DNA of 5,611 bases from Clostridia bacterium (GCA_017547865.1 JAFYOA010000316.1:1-5611); one strand, 5' to 3'; shown: positions 1-5,594, counted from the stretch's first letter. Notes: generated from the sequence alone by a model not told the origin. Program-made: numbers and translations.

Positions 1-186
1 GTCTGCCGCCAGATTTTCCTGGCCATCACCATGAGTATGAACTGGAGCGTGTACAATATTTACTACGGCTACCCGCTGGGCTGGTTCTTCGCCGCCCTGT
101 TCGTGTTCGTCTACTACTGGTTCGCCATTCGCCGTAAGTATAAAGAAGAAGCGAAATTCACCCTGCCCTGGGCAAAAAAAGCCTGA
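1..186 (+). CDS. C-terminal end of a probable MATE-family transporter (5' end outside window)
   Basis: Reading from base 1 in frame gives 61 residues ending at a TGA stop at 184-186; the start lies upstream of the window. The fragment begins VCRQIFLAITMSMNW, continues with a hydrophobic aromatic helix (YPLGWFFAALFVFVYYWFAI) and ends in a basic tail (RRKYKEEAKFTLPWAKKA). The pattern RQ, then Y-x-x-P-L, a last membrane helix and a basic RRK tail matches the end of the complete MATE protein next door (MARQLL..., YAFPLAEII..., SLKRK). This suggests a drug/cation antiporter of the same superfamily in the cytoplasmic membrane. The two genes are separated by a terminator and a promoter, so they are not one operon. 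With only 61 residues, another polytopic transporter remains possible; the membrane nature is much surer than the family. Confidence 0.65.
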   Translation, partial: VCRQIFLAITMSMNWSVYNIYYGYPLGWFFAALFVFVYYWFAIRRKYKEEAKFTLPWAKKA

Positions 187-231
187 GAAAATTTATTCGG
201 TAAACGATTTACCCCTTAAACGACCCTATAC

Positions 232-270
232 AAAAAAGAGCGCTGCCTGCGTGGGTGGCGCTTGTTTTTT
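232..270 (+). terminator. Rho-independent terminator after the upstream transporter gene
   Basis: A 9-bp stem (239-247 with 254-262, two G-T wobbles) closes a 6-base loop and is followed by six T at 265-270. A matching A-run at 232-237 precedes the stem. It lies about 50 bases after the TGA at 184-186. Confidence 0.85.
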
Positions 271-311
271 GTGCGCGATTGACAAACTTTTGTATTAAAT
301 TTTAAGCAATA

Positions 312-340
312 TTGCAGAACGAGCAGGAGTATGGTATGAT
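312..340 (+). promoter_or_regulatory. Extended -10 promoter for the MATE gene
   Basis: A -35-like TTGCAG (312-317) is followed by exactly 17 bases and then TATGAT (335-340). The TG of an extended -10 (TGGTATGAT) sits at 332-333. Transcription would start near 347, leaving a leader of about 30 bases. A second TTGACA at 279-284 has no convincing -10 at the right distance. The rest of the 190-base gap 187-376 holds only the preceding terminator and AT-rich sequence. Confidence 0.72.
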
Positions 341-376
341 ATACAGGTTTGATTTTATAGAAATTCGGAGTGAATT

Positions 377-1753
377 ATGGAACACGCAAAAGAAAACAAA
401 ATGGGTACGGCAGCCATTCTGCCGCTGATCATCTCCATGTCCCTGCCGGCCATGGCCTCCATGCTGGTGCAGGCTCTTTACAACGTGGTGGACAGCATTT
501 TCGTGGCACAGGTGAGCGAGAACGCCCTGACTGCCGTTTCGCTGGCCTTCCCGGTGCAGAACCTGCTCATCGCCTTCTCGGTGGGCTCCGGCGGGGGTGT
601 AAACTCTCTGGTGGCCCGCAAACTGGGCGAACGTGACCTGCACGCCGCCAACAGTGCCGCCACCCACGGCCTGGTGATGGGCACGCTGCTGTCTGTGCCG
701 TTTATCCTGTTCGGTCTGTTCTTCAGCGGTGCTTTTGCCAATGCTTTTGCCACCACCGAAGCCACCGCCGCGCAGTGCGCCGATTACCTGCGCATCGTTT
801 CCGTTTGCTCTTTCCTGGTGTTTATTCAGGTCTCCTGCGAAAAGATCCTGCAGTCCACCGGCAATATGCTGTGGCCCATGATCATGCAGATGACAGGTGC
901 CGTGACCAACATCATTCTGGATCCCATCTTCATCTTCGGTTACCTGGGCCTGCCCGCCATGGGTGTAACGGGTGCCGCCATTGCCACGGTCATCGGCCAG
1001 GGTGTGGGCTGCGCCATTGGTCTGTTTGCCATGTTCTTCCGCAACAAAGCGCTGAAGGTCACCCTGAAGGGCTTCCGTTTCCACTGGCAGACCATCCGCA
1101 ACATCTATTCTGTGGGCATTCCTTCCATGATCATGCAGGGCATCGGTTCTGTGATGACCATGAGCATGAACACCATTTTGGGCGGCTTTTCCGAGACCGC
1201 CGTGGCTGTGTTCGGCGTGTACTTTAAAGTGCAGTCCTTCGTCTTTATGCCTGTGTTCGGCATGAACGCCGGTGTGGCCCCCATTATGGGCTACAACTTT
1301 GGCGCCCGCAATAAAAAGCGCGTGCTGGATGCTCTGAAATACGCTCTCATCATCGCCACCACCATCATGGGTCTGGGTATGCTGATCATGCAGCTGTTCC
1401 CGGATAAGATTCTGATGATCTTCGATGCATCCGAAAACATGATGTCCATCGGTGTGTCTGCGTTCCGTGCCATCAGCCTGTGCTTCATCCCCGCTGCCAT
1501 CGGCATCTCCTTCTCCTCTTTGTTCCAGGCCACCGGCCGCGGCGTGTACAGCATGAGCATCTCCATGGCCCGCCAGCTGCTGATGCTGATCCCCTGCGCC
1601 TTCATTCTTTCCAAGGTGGGCGGCCTCAATGCCACCTGGTATGCCTTCCCTCTGGCAGAGATCATCGCCATCGTGCTTTCTGTGGTGTTCTTCCTCAGCC
1701 TCAAGCGCAAGGTCATCGATAAACTGGATGAGCCCGTGCGCCGTATGGAGTGA
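377..1753 (+). CDS. MATE-family multidrug/sodium antiporter
   Basis: 458 residues, the normal length of a MATE (multi antimicrobial extrusion) transporter. Members export cationic drugs or metabolites across the cytoplasmic membrane in exchange for Na+ or H+. The protein is hydrophobic throughout, with about twelve membrane helices in two homologous halves. Family landmarks include ALYNVVDSIFVAQ with Asp39 in the first helix, GSGGGVNSLVARKLGERD after the second (70-87), NIILDPIFIFGYLGLPAMGV (178-197) and the second-half MGYNFGARNKKRV (304-316). The C-terminal tail SLKRK is basic. The ATG at 377 is supported by GGAG at 367-370, six bases upstream, and by a short hydrophilic N-terminus before helix 1. 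It is flanked by its own promoter and terminator, so it is probably monocistronic. It follows another probable MATE gene end. The substrate cannot be read from the sequence; family assignment is firm, and the subfamily (NorM-, DinF- or MepA-like) is left open. Confidence 0.95.
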   Translation: MEHAKENKMGTAAILPLIISMSLPAMASMLVQALYNVVDSIFVAQVSENALTAVSLAFPVQNLLIAFSVGSGGGVNSLVARKLGERDLHAANSAATHGLVMGTLLSVPFILFGLFFSGAFANAFATTEATAAQCADYLRIVSVCSFLVFIQVSCEKILQSTGNMLWPMIMQMTGAVTNIILDPIFIFGYLGLPAMGVTGAAIATVIGQGVGCAIGLFAMFFRNKALKVTLKGFRFHWQTIRNIYSVGIPSMIMQGIGSVMTMSMNTILGGFSETAVAVFGVYFKVQSFVFMPVFGMNAGVAPIMGYNFGARNKKRVLDALKYALIIATTIMGLGMLIMQLFPDKILMIFDASENMMSIGVSAFRAISLCFIPAAIGISFSSLFQATGRGVYSMSISMARQLLMLIPCAFILSKVGGLNATWYAFPLAEIIAIVLSVVFFLSLKRKVIDKLDEPVRRME

Positions 1754-1769
1754 TTCAAAATAGCACAAA

Positions 1770-1804
1770 GACCGGCTTTTCGAAAGAAAGGCCGGTCGTT
1801 TTTT
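1770..1804 (+). terminator. Rho-independent terminator after the MATE gene
   Basis: An 11-bp stem (1770-1780 with 1787-1797; core GACCGGC/GCCGGTC, one wobble) closes the loop CGAAAG and is followed by GTTTTTT (1798-1804). It begins 16 bases after the stop. The T-tract ends two bases before the -35 of the next promoter, so termination and re-initiation are packed back to back. Confidence 0.93.
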
Positions 1805-1805
1805 A

Positions 1806-1834
1806 TTGCGCGCCGGTGCCAATTATGGTAGAAT
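1806..1834 (+). promoter_or_regulatory. Extended -10 promoter for the hydrolase operon
   Basis: TTGCGC (1806-1811), a 17-base spacer, then TAGAAT (1829-1834) with the extended TG at 1826-1827. The heptamer TATGGTA (1824-1830) is shared at the same position with the MATE promoter (330-336). The -35 match is weak (TTG only), so recognition would rely on the extended -10. The predicted start is near 1841. Confidence 0.7.
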
Positions 1835-1858
1835 AAAGCCAAACGATCTATATTTTTT

Positions 1859-1865
1859 AAAGGAG
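1859..1865 (+). promoter_or_regulatory. Ribosome binding site fixing the start of the first hydrolase
   Basis: AAAGGAG ends nine bases before the ATG at 1875. It decides against the longer in-frame reading from a TTG at 1806, which has no such site and would place the promoter inside the coding region. Confidence 0.9.
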
Positions 1866-1874
1866 TTGCTATCT

Positions 1875-2687
1875 ATGGAATACAATGTAAAAGATCTTGG
1901 CCGCAAAACCTGGGTCATCGATGAATACACTGCCGTGCAGATGTTCCTCATCGAAGGCGACGAAAAGGCAATGCTCATCGATACCGGCGCCGGCATCGGC
2001 GACCTGAAGGCACAGGTGGAAAAGCTGACCGACAAGCCCCTCATCGTTGTGAACACCCACGGCCATGTGGACCACACCGGCGGCAATATGCAGTTCGACG
2101 AAGTGTGGCTGGACCCCGAAGATTTTGAACTGGACAAGAAAATGAACACCTTTGAGGTGCGCGTAACTTATGCCGCCAGCCGCGTGGGTACTTTCTGGCC
2201 CGAAAAGAAAGAAGAAGCCATGGCTGCCGTGCTGCCCCAGGGCGAGATCAACTACCGCGAACTGAAGGAAGGCATGGTCTTCGATCTGGGCAACCGCAAG
2301 CTGGAGGTCATCAAGATCCCCGGCCACAGCATGGGTTCCATCGCTCTGCTGGATAAAGACTACAACCAGATGTTCACCGGCGATATGGTGAACTTCCAGG
2401 TGCTGCTGTATGCCGGCATGGGTGCCCCCAGAGAAGTCTACATTGAATCTCTGCGCAAGATCATGGCCCGCAGCAATGAATACGACCGCATCCTCCGCGG
2501 CCATTCCAAGCCCGACGGCACCGTGGAAGATATGAAGACTCTCATCGGCCTGGTGCAGGGTATCATCGATGGCAGCGACCTGGGCCACTACGAAGAAGTG
2601 GGCATCCGCAAGGGTTGGGTCGTGCGCAACGGTGAGTTCTCTGTGTGGTACGAAGGCCCCAACGGCGAATCTGCTCTCAAAATCTAA
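1875..2687 (+). CDS. MBL-fold metallo-hydrolase, first tandem copy
   Basis: 270 residues, cytoplasmic (no signal peptide), of the metallo-beta-lactamase-fold hydrolase superfamily. The two-metal site looks complete: T-H62-G-H64-V-D66-H67 (HxHxDH), H151 in PGHSMGS, D170 in FTGD and H210 in RGHS. LIDTGAG (34-40) is the usual strand-turn before the active site. Enzymes of this fold hydrolyse lactones, thioesters such as S-lactoylglutathione, phosphodiesters or beta-lactams; a true antibiotic-cleaving beta-lactamase is unlikely for a cytoplasmic protein of this type, and the substrate is unknown. It is the first gene of a two-gene operon; the second, 12 bases downstream, is its paralogue. The protein contains no cysteine, whereas the paralogue has eight. 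Start chosen at 1875 because of the strong ribosome site and because the partner starts at the equivalent position (MEYNVKDLG versus MKYEVTQLG). Confidence 0.93.
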   Translation: MEYNVKDLGRKTWVIDEYTAVQMFLIEGDEKAMLIDTGAGIGDLKAQVEKLTDKPLIVVNTHGHVDHTGGNMQFDEVWLDPEDFELDKKMNTFEVRVTYAASRVGTFWPEKKEEAMAAVLPQGEINYRELKEGMVFDLGNRKLEVIKIPGHSMGSIALLDKDYNQMFTGDMVNFQVLLYAGMGAPREVYIESLRKIMARSNEYDRILRGHSKPDGTVEDMKTLIGLVQGIIDGSDLGHYEEVGIRKGWVVRNGEFSVWYEGPNGESALKI

Positions 2688-2692
2688 GAGGA
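2686..2692 (+). promoter_or_regulatory. Ribosome binding site of the second hydrolase, overlapping the first gene's stop
   Basis: AAGAGGA shares its first two bases with the TAA stop at 2685-2687 and ends seven bases before the ATG at 2700. The closeness suggests translational coupling of the two paralogues. No promoter or terminator separates them. Confidence 0.8.
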
Positions 2693-2699
2693 CAAGACC

Positions 2700-3500
2700 A
2701 TGAAATACGAAGTAACACAGCTGGGCAAAGGCACGTGGATGATCCGCTCCATGACGGTGCAGATGTTTCTGATCGAAGGCGACGAAAGCGCCATGCTGAT
2801 CGATACCGGTGCCGGTATGGGAGACCTGAAAGCCCAGGTGGAAGCCCTGACCGATAAGCCCTATGTGGTGGTGAACACCCACGGCCACGAAGACCACGCC
2901 GGCGGCAATTTCCAGTTTGCGCAGGTGTGGATGCACGAAGACGATTTCAATGCCGCCGATTATATGTGCACCTGGGAAGAACGGACGCACTATGTGCGCA
3001 GCCGTTTTGCGGTGCATGCCCCGGAACACACCGAAGAGGCTTTGGCTTCTCTGCAGCCCTGCGCCCCGTACGAAAAACTGGCGCTGACCGAAGGCCAGGT
3101 GTTTGAACTGGGCAACCGTCCCATCGAAGTGATCTTCACCCCCGGCCACACCCGCGGTTCGGTGTGCTTCTTCGATAAAAAATACCGCCGTATGTTTACC
3201 GGCGATACGGTGAACGATGGTATGCTGCTGCAGAAATCCTACGAATGCACGGCGCTTTCCACCTATGTAGCCAGCATGAAAAAGCTGCTGGAACGCCGCA
3301 AGGAATTCGATACGATCATGCGCTGCCACGGCCAGCCGGTGGGCACCCACGGCGATATGATGACCCTGATCGAAATGGTGCAGGGCATTATTGACGGCAA
3401 AAACGAATGCACCCATTTTGTAAACCCCATGCGCGATTGCTGGCTTTACAATTTCGGTCGGTATTCCATTGCCTGCGATGGTCCCGACGCGGAACTCTAA
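2700..3500 (+). CDS. MBL-fold metallo-hydrolase, second tandem copy
   Basis: 266 residues, cytoplasmic, same superfamily and overall alignment as the preceding gene. Metal ligands are all present: H61, H63, D65, H66 (THGHEDH), H150 (PGHTRGS), D169 (FTGD) and H210 (RCHG). Residues 20-78 match copy 1 residues 21-79 at 48 of 59 positions, but the next 54 positions match at only about 19. The region after FTGD, which often shapes the substrate pocket in this fold, is unlike copy 1 (copy 2 TVNDGMLLQKSYECTALSTY; copy 1 MVNFQVLLYAGMGAPREVY). A shared MVQGIIDG/LVQGIIDG segment follows near residue 227. It carries eight cysteines (90, 121, 156, 183, 209, 237, 247, 259), one right next to ligand H210, where copy 1 has none. 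Together these suggest a duplicated enzyme that has changed substrate or redox sensitivity while keeping catalysis. Exact function unknown. Confidence 0.93.
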   Translation: MKYEVTQLGKGTWMIRSMTVQMFLIEGDESAMLIDTGAGMGDLKAQVEALTDKPYVVVNTHGHEDHAGGNFQFAQVWMHEDDFNAADYMCTWEERTHYVRSRFAVHAPEHTEEALASLQPCAPYEKLALTEGQVFELGNRPIEVIFTPGHTRGSVCFFDKKYRRMFTGDTVNDGMLLQKSYECTALSTYVASMKKLLERRKEFDTIMRCHGQPVGTHGDMMTLIEMVQGIIDGKNECTHFVNPMRDCWLYNFGRYSIACDGPDAEL

Positions 3501-3510
3501 TGCAAAATTC

Positions 3511-3546
3511 AGCGGCTCTGCCCTTGTGGGCGGGGCTGCTTTTTTT
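3511..3546 (+). terminator. Rho-independent terminator after the hydrolase operon
   Basis: A 13-bp stem (3511-3523 with 3528-3540, three G-T wobbles) closes the tetraloop TTGT and runs into seven T (3540-3546). It starts ten bases after the stop of the second hydrolase. Confidence 0.92.
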
Positions 3547-3589
3547 GTGTGCCGCAGGCAAGTTTGTTTGGAAATAAGCTTGTTTTTTA

Positions 3590-3618
3590 TTGACAAAACA
3601 GATATTTAAACCTATACT
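3590..3618 (+). promoter_or_regulatory. Strong sigma-A-type promoter for the zinc-ribbon membrane protein
   Basis: A perfect TTGACA (3590-3595), a 17-base spacer and TATACT (3613-3618). It is closer to consensus than the two extended -10 promoters upstream. Transcription would start near 3625, leaving a leader of about 44 bases with AAAGGAG at 3654-3660 before the ATG at 3669. No operator palindrome is evident. Confidence 0.88.
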
Positions 3619-3668
3619 GAACATATACATTCCCTGTGTAAAAAATCAATGGCAAAGGAGAAAATCCT

Positions 3669-5090
3669 ATGTTTTGTACTAAGTGTGGAAAAGAAGTGCC
3701 GGATAACGCGAAGTTCTGCGTGTACTGCGGCAACCCCCTGCAGACCCAGGTGGAGCCCCCTGTGGCTGTGACGGAGCCTGTGCCCGCCCCCGCCGCCAAC
3801 GAGGTTCCGGTGGATGCTCCCAACCCCACCATGGCCCCCATGGGCTGGGTGGCTGCTCCTGTGGTGGAAGAACCCGCCGTGGAAGAGCCGGTTGCTGTGG
3901 CCGAACCTGTGCCCGCTCCCGTTCCCAATGAAGTGCCGGTGGACGCCCCGAACCCCACTATGGCCCCCATGGGCTGGGTAGCCGCCCCTGTGGTGGAAGA
4001 ACCCGCCGCAGAAGAGCCTGTTGCCGTGGCCGAACCCGTGCCCGCTCCCGTTCCCGATGAAGTGCCGGTGGACGCCCCGAACCCCACCATGGCTCCCATG
4101 GGCTGGGTAGCTGCCCCTGTGGCGGAAGAAGCCCCGGCCGAGGAAGAACCCGAAGATGAAATCGCTCCGGAGTTTGTCCGTTCTGCAGCCGCTGCGGCCG
4201 ATGTGCCCGCTTTTGCTGCAGATGAGGAAGAAGTTCCTGCGTTTGTTCCCGTAGTGGAAGAACTCGCTGCAGAGGAAGCTCCTGCCGAAGAAGCCGTGGA
4301 AGAGCCTGCCCCTGTGCCGGTGTTTGTTCCCGAGGAAGAGCCGGTGGCTGTGACCGAACCTGTGCCTGCCCCTGTGGTCAACGAGATTCCGGTGGATGCC
4401 CCGAATCCCACTATGGCCCCTGCTCCGGCTGCCGCAGAAATCCCGGCGGAAGAACCCGCCCCTGCTCCTGTGCCGGTGCCTGTAGAAAAGCCTAAGAAAG
4501 CCAAGAAAGAAAAGGCTCCCAAGGCCCCCAAAGAAAAGAAGAAGGGCGGCGCAGCCAAGGTACTGTGCTGGATCTTCGCCGTGCTGGTGGTTCTGCTTAT
4601 TGCCGGTATGGTGGGCGAAGGCTGCTACTTTAACGGCAAGCTGGGCAAGAGCGATACGGCCCTGACGGAACTGCAGGCCGATTACGATGCTCTGGCTGCC
4701 GAAAATCAGAGCCTGGCTGAAAAGCTCGGCGATTACGAAACAAAGGCTGCTTTGCTGGGAGAAGAAATCGCAGCCCTGGAAGCCGCTCTGGCCGAAAAGG
4801 ATGCAGGCTCTGCCGAACAGGCCGAAGAAATTGCCCGTCTGCAGGAAGAACTGAAGAAGCTGCAGGAGAAGAAGGAAGAAACCAACCGCACCCTGGAGAT
4901 GCTGCAGGCTGTGGCTGCCGAAACGGCCTTCTTCAGCGAATCCGACGGCGGTACGCTGATTCACACCTACGAGTGCCCCATCCTGACGGAAGGCGGCGAA
5001 GTGCTGTGCATGTCCATGCAGCTGCTGGAAGAACTGATGGCCGAGATGGGTGTTGAAGGTATTTTTGAATTCTGCCACGAGTGCCACTGA
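3669..5090 (+). CDS. Zinc-ribbon, repeat-bearing single-pass membrane protein with C-terminal His/Cys motif
   Basis: 473 residues; no named family recognised for the whole. In order: a short zinc ribbon with C3-x2-C6 and C17-x2-C20 (MFCTKCGKEVPDNAKFCVYC); a low-complexity Pro/Ala/Val/Glu region to about 272 built partly from a 43-residue repeat; a basic stretch (274-292, KPKKAKKEK and further Lys); one membrane helix (about 298-318, WIFAVLVVLLIAGMVG); a heptad-like Leu/Ala/Glu coiled coil (about 328-415); and a C-terminal segment with H432-x3-C436 and C469-x2-C472. The positive-inside rule puts the zinc ribbon in the cytoplasm and the coiled coil outside; this is inference. The tail resembles the small His/Cys domain (YHxxxC...CxxC, related to the Ada metal site) found at the end of some clostridial envelope proteins, so a second metal site is likely. 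The ATG at 3669 has AAAGGAG eight bases upstream. The gene has its own promoter and terminator. A scaffold or sensor role at the envelope is possible, but no function is shown. Confidence 0.92.
   Translation: MFCTKCGKEVPDNAKFCVYCGNPLQTQVEPPVAVTEPVPAPAANEVPVDAPNPTMAPMGWVAAPVVEEPAVEEPVAVAEPVPAPVPNEVPVDAPNPTMAPMGWVAAPVVEEPAAEEPVAVAEPVPAPVPDEVPVDAPNPTMAPMGWVAAPVAEEAPAEEEPEDEIAPEFVRSAAAAADVPAFAADEEEVPAFVPVVEELAAEEAPAEEAVEEPAPVPVFVPEEEPVAVTEPVPAPVVNEIPVDAPNPTMAPAPAAAEIPAEEPAPAPVPVPVEKPKKAKKEKAPKAPKEKKKGGAAKVLCWIFAVLVVLLIAGMVGEGCYFNGKLGKSDTALTELQADYDALAAENQSLAEKLGDYETKAALLGEEIAALEAALAEKDAGSAEQAEEIARLQEELKKLQEKKEETNRTLEMLQAVAAETAFFSESDGGTLIHTYECPILTEGGEVLCMSMQLLEELMAEMGVEGIFEFCHECH
3759..4145 (+). 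repeat. Three tandem copies of a 129-base (43-residue) in-frame coding repeat
   Basis: Copies lie at 3759-3887, 3888-4016 and 4017-4145. The unit starts PVAVxEPVPAP and contains EVPVDAPNPTMAPMGWVAAP, then an acidic EE-rich end. In the first 114 bases I count 8 differences between copies 2 and 3 but 19 between copies 1 and 2, so copies 2 and 3 look like the latest duplication. The period is a multiple of three, so copy-number change keeps the frame. Most differences are synonymous. Confidence 0.92.
4341..4439 (+). repeat. Displaced, partial fourth copy of the 43-residue repeat
   Basis: Residues 225-257 repeat the unit's first part (PVAVTEPVPAPVVNE, then IPVDAPNPTMAP) but lack the MGWVAAP portion. 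A 65-residue acidic stretch separates it from the tandem block. It shares the VTEPVPAP variant with copy 1, while copies 2 and 3 have VAEPVPAP. This fits copies 1 and 4 being the older pair. Confidence 0.85.
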
Positions 5091-5108
5091 TTTTTGCTGA
5101 AATAAACG

Positions 5109-5144
5109 AATCCCCGCTGTGCAGATGCATGGCGGGGATTTTTT
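5109..5144 (+). terminator. Rho-independent terminator after the zinc-ribbon membrane protein
   Basis: A 9-bp perfect outer stem (AATCCCCGC 5109-5117 with GCGGGGATT 5132-5140) is extended by five inner pairs (5118-5122 with 5127-5131, two wobbles) closing the loop AGAT. A T-tract runs to 5144. It starts 18 bases after the stop codon. Confidence 0.92.
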
Positions 5145-5149
5145 ACAAA

Positions 5150-5178
5150 ATAAACGCCGGGAAGCGTTTGCCTCCCGG
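5150..5178 (-). terminator. Terminator of the PadR gene
   Basis: Read on the minus strand, 5178-5171 pairs with 5164-5157 as an 8-bp stem (CCGGGAGG with CTTCCCGG) around a six-base loop, followed by CGTTTATTTT. One pair is a G-T wobble on the minus strand but an A-C mismatch on the plus strand, so the minus orientation is better. It lies 12 bases beyond the PadR stop. A T-rich run on the other side (5179-5188) could let it act weakly on the plus strand too. Confidence 0.65.
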
Positions 5179-5190
5179 TTTTGTGTTTCA

Positions 5191-5535
5191 TCAAGTGTTG
5201 GGCTCTTCGTCGTTGCCAATGACATTCAGAATGCCTTTGTTCAGGGTCAGGTATTCCCGGCGGATGCACTCGTAGCGCTCGCGGCCGGCATCTTCCAGGT
5301 GGTAGTACACGCGGGTGCGGCGGCGGCCCACCAGTTCCTGCCGGTCAGAGATCAGGCCGCGTTCCAGCATGCGGTACAGGGTGGGGTAGAGAGAACCTTC
5401 CTGCAGAAGGAAGAAGCCCTGGCTCTTTTCCTGCAGTTCCTGGGTAATTTCATATCCGTACATATCTCGATCCTGCAGCAGCTTCAGAACCAGAAGCTCC
5501 ACAGTGCCTTTTTTCAAACTGTCTGTAATGCCCAT
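5191..5535 (-). CDS. Small PadR-family transcriptional regulator
   Basis: 114 residues, the usual length of the short PadR subfamily: a winged helix-turn-helix plus a brief C-terminal dimerisation helix. Family landmarks are GTVELLVLKLLQDRDMYGYE (10-29), the recognition-helix signature GSLYPTLYRMLERGLI (47-62) and the basic wing GRRRTRVYYHLEDAGRERY (70-88). Such proteins are usually dimeric repressors of nearby genes, often efflux pumps or membrane proteins, and commonly repress themselves. The ATG at 5533-5535 is preceded on the minus strand by a perfect AGGAGG (5546-5541), five bases away. The gene converges on the zinc-ribbon membrane protein, with back-to-back terminators between them, so its target is more likely itself or a gene beyond 5611 than anything downstream. 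The acidic end NDEEPNT is variable in the family. Ligand and target unknown. Confidence 0.95.
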   Translation of the reverse strand: MGITDSLKKGTVELLVLKLLQDRDMYGYEITQELQEKSQGFFLLQEGSLYPTLYRMLERGLISDRQELVGRRRTRVYYHLEDAGRERYECIRREYLTLNKGILNVIGNDEEPNT

Positions 5536-5564
5536 AGTGTCCTCCTGGGGGTTATGTTACAGTT

Positions 5565-5594
5565 ATTATATATTATCCGAAAAGAATTTGAAAT
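5565..5594 (-). promoter_or_regulatory. Probable PadR gene promoter
   Basis: On the minus strand a perfect TATAAT lies at 5570-5565, in an AT-rich stretch about 30 bases before the ATG. About 17 bases further upstream only a weak -35 (TTTCAAA-like, near 5594-5588) is seen. Between the -10 and the ribosome site the plus strand shows GTTAT, GTTAC and GTTAT (5551-5555, 5556-5560, 5562-5566), three near-identical pentamers overlapping the -10 and candidates for an operator. Confidence 0.55.

Noticed and set aside
279..307. Promoter starting at TTGACA 279-284
   Set aside because: At 16-18 bases downstream there is only TTTAAG/TTAAGC-like sequence. The extended -10 promoter at 312-340 is better placed and better matched.
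302..1822. 506-codon open frame on the minus strand opposite the MATE gene
   Set aside because: Its His/Gly/Gln-rich product has no domain-like pattern, and the plus-strand frame is an unmistakable MATE protein. Long antisense frames arise from the GC-biased third positions.
1806..1874. Longer N-terminus for the first hydrolase from TTG at 1806
   Set aside because: The extension covers the promoter and the AAAGGAG site, and the paralogue starts at the position equivalent to ATG 1875.
1875..3500. Beta-lactam resistance genes
   Set aside because: Only the general MBL fold and metal ligands are visible. There is no signal peptide, and HxHxDH with this spacing is typical of many housekeeping hydrolases.
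1869..3596. 575-codon minus-strand open frame spanning both hydrolase genes
   Set aside because: It mirrors the duplicated plus-strand genes, is His/Ala/Gly/Val-rich, crosses the operon terminator and has no convincing ribosome site. Its internal repetition only reflects the gene duplication.
3759..4439. CRISPR array or intergenic repeat element
   Set aside because: The repeats are 129 bases, adjoin without unique spacers, stay in one reading frame and vary mainly at third positions.
3669..5090. TonB-like or cell-wall-spanning Pro-rich protein
   Set aside because: In TonB the membrane helix comes before the Pro-rich part. Here it comes after, and the basic block puts the Pro-rich part inside. 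No LPxTG motif or signal peptide is seen.
3587..5225. Long minus-strand frames (323 and 537 codons) with Gly/Ser/Thr- or His/Arg-rich repeats
   Set aside because: They are the antisense of the Pro/Ala/Glu repeat. The plus strand has promoter, ribosome site, zinc ribbon, TM helix and terminator all in order.
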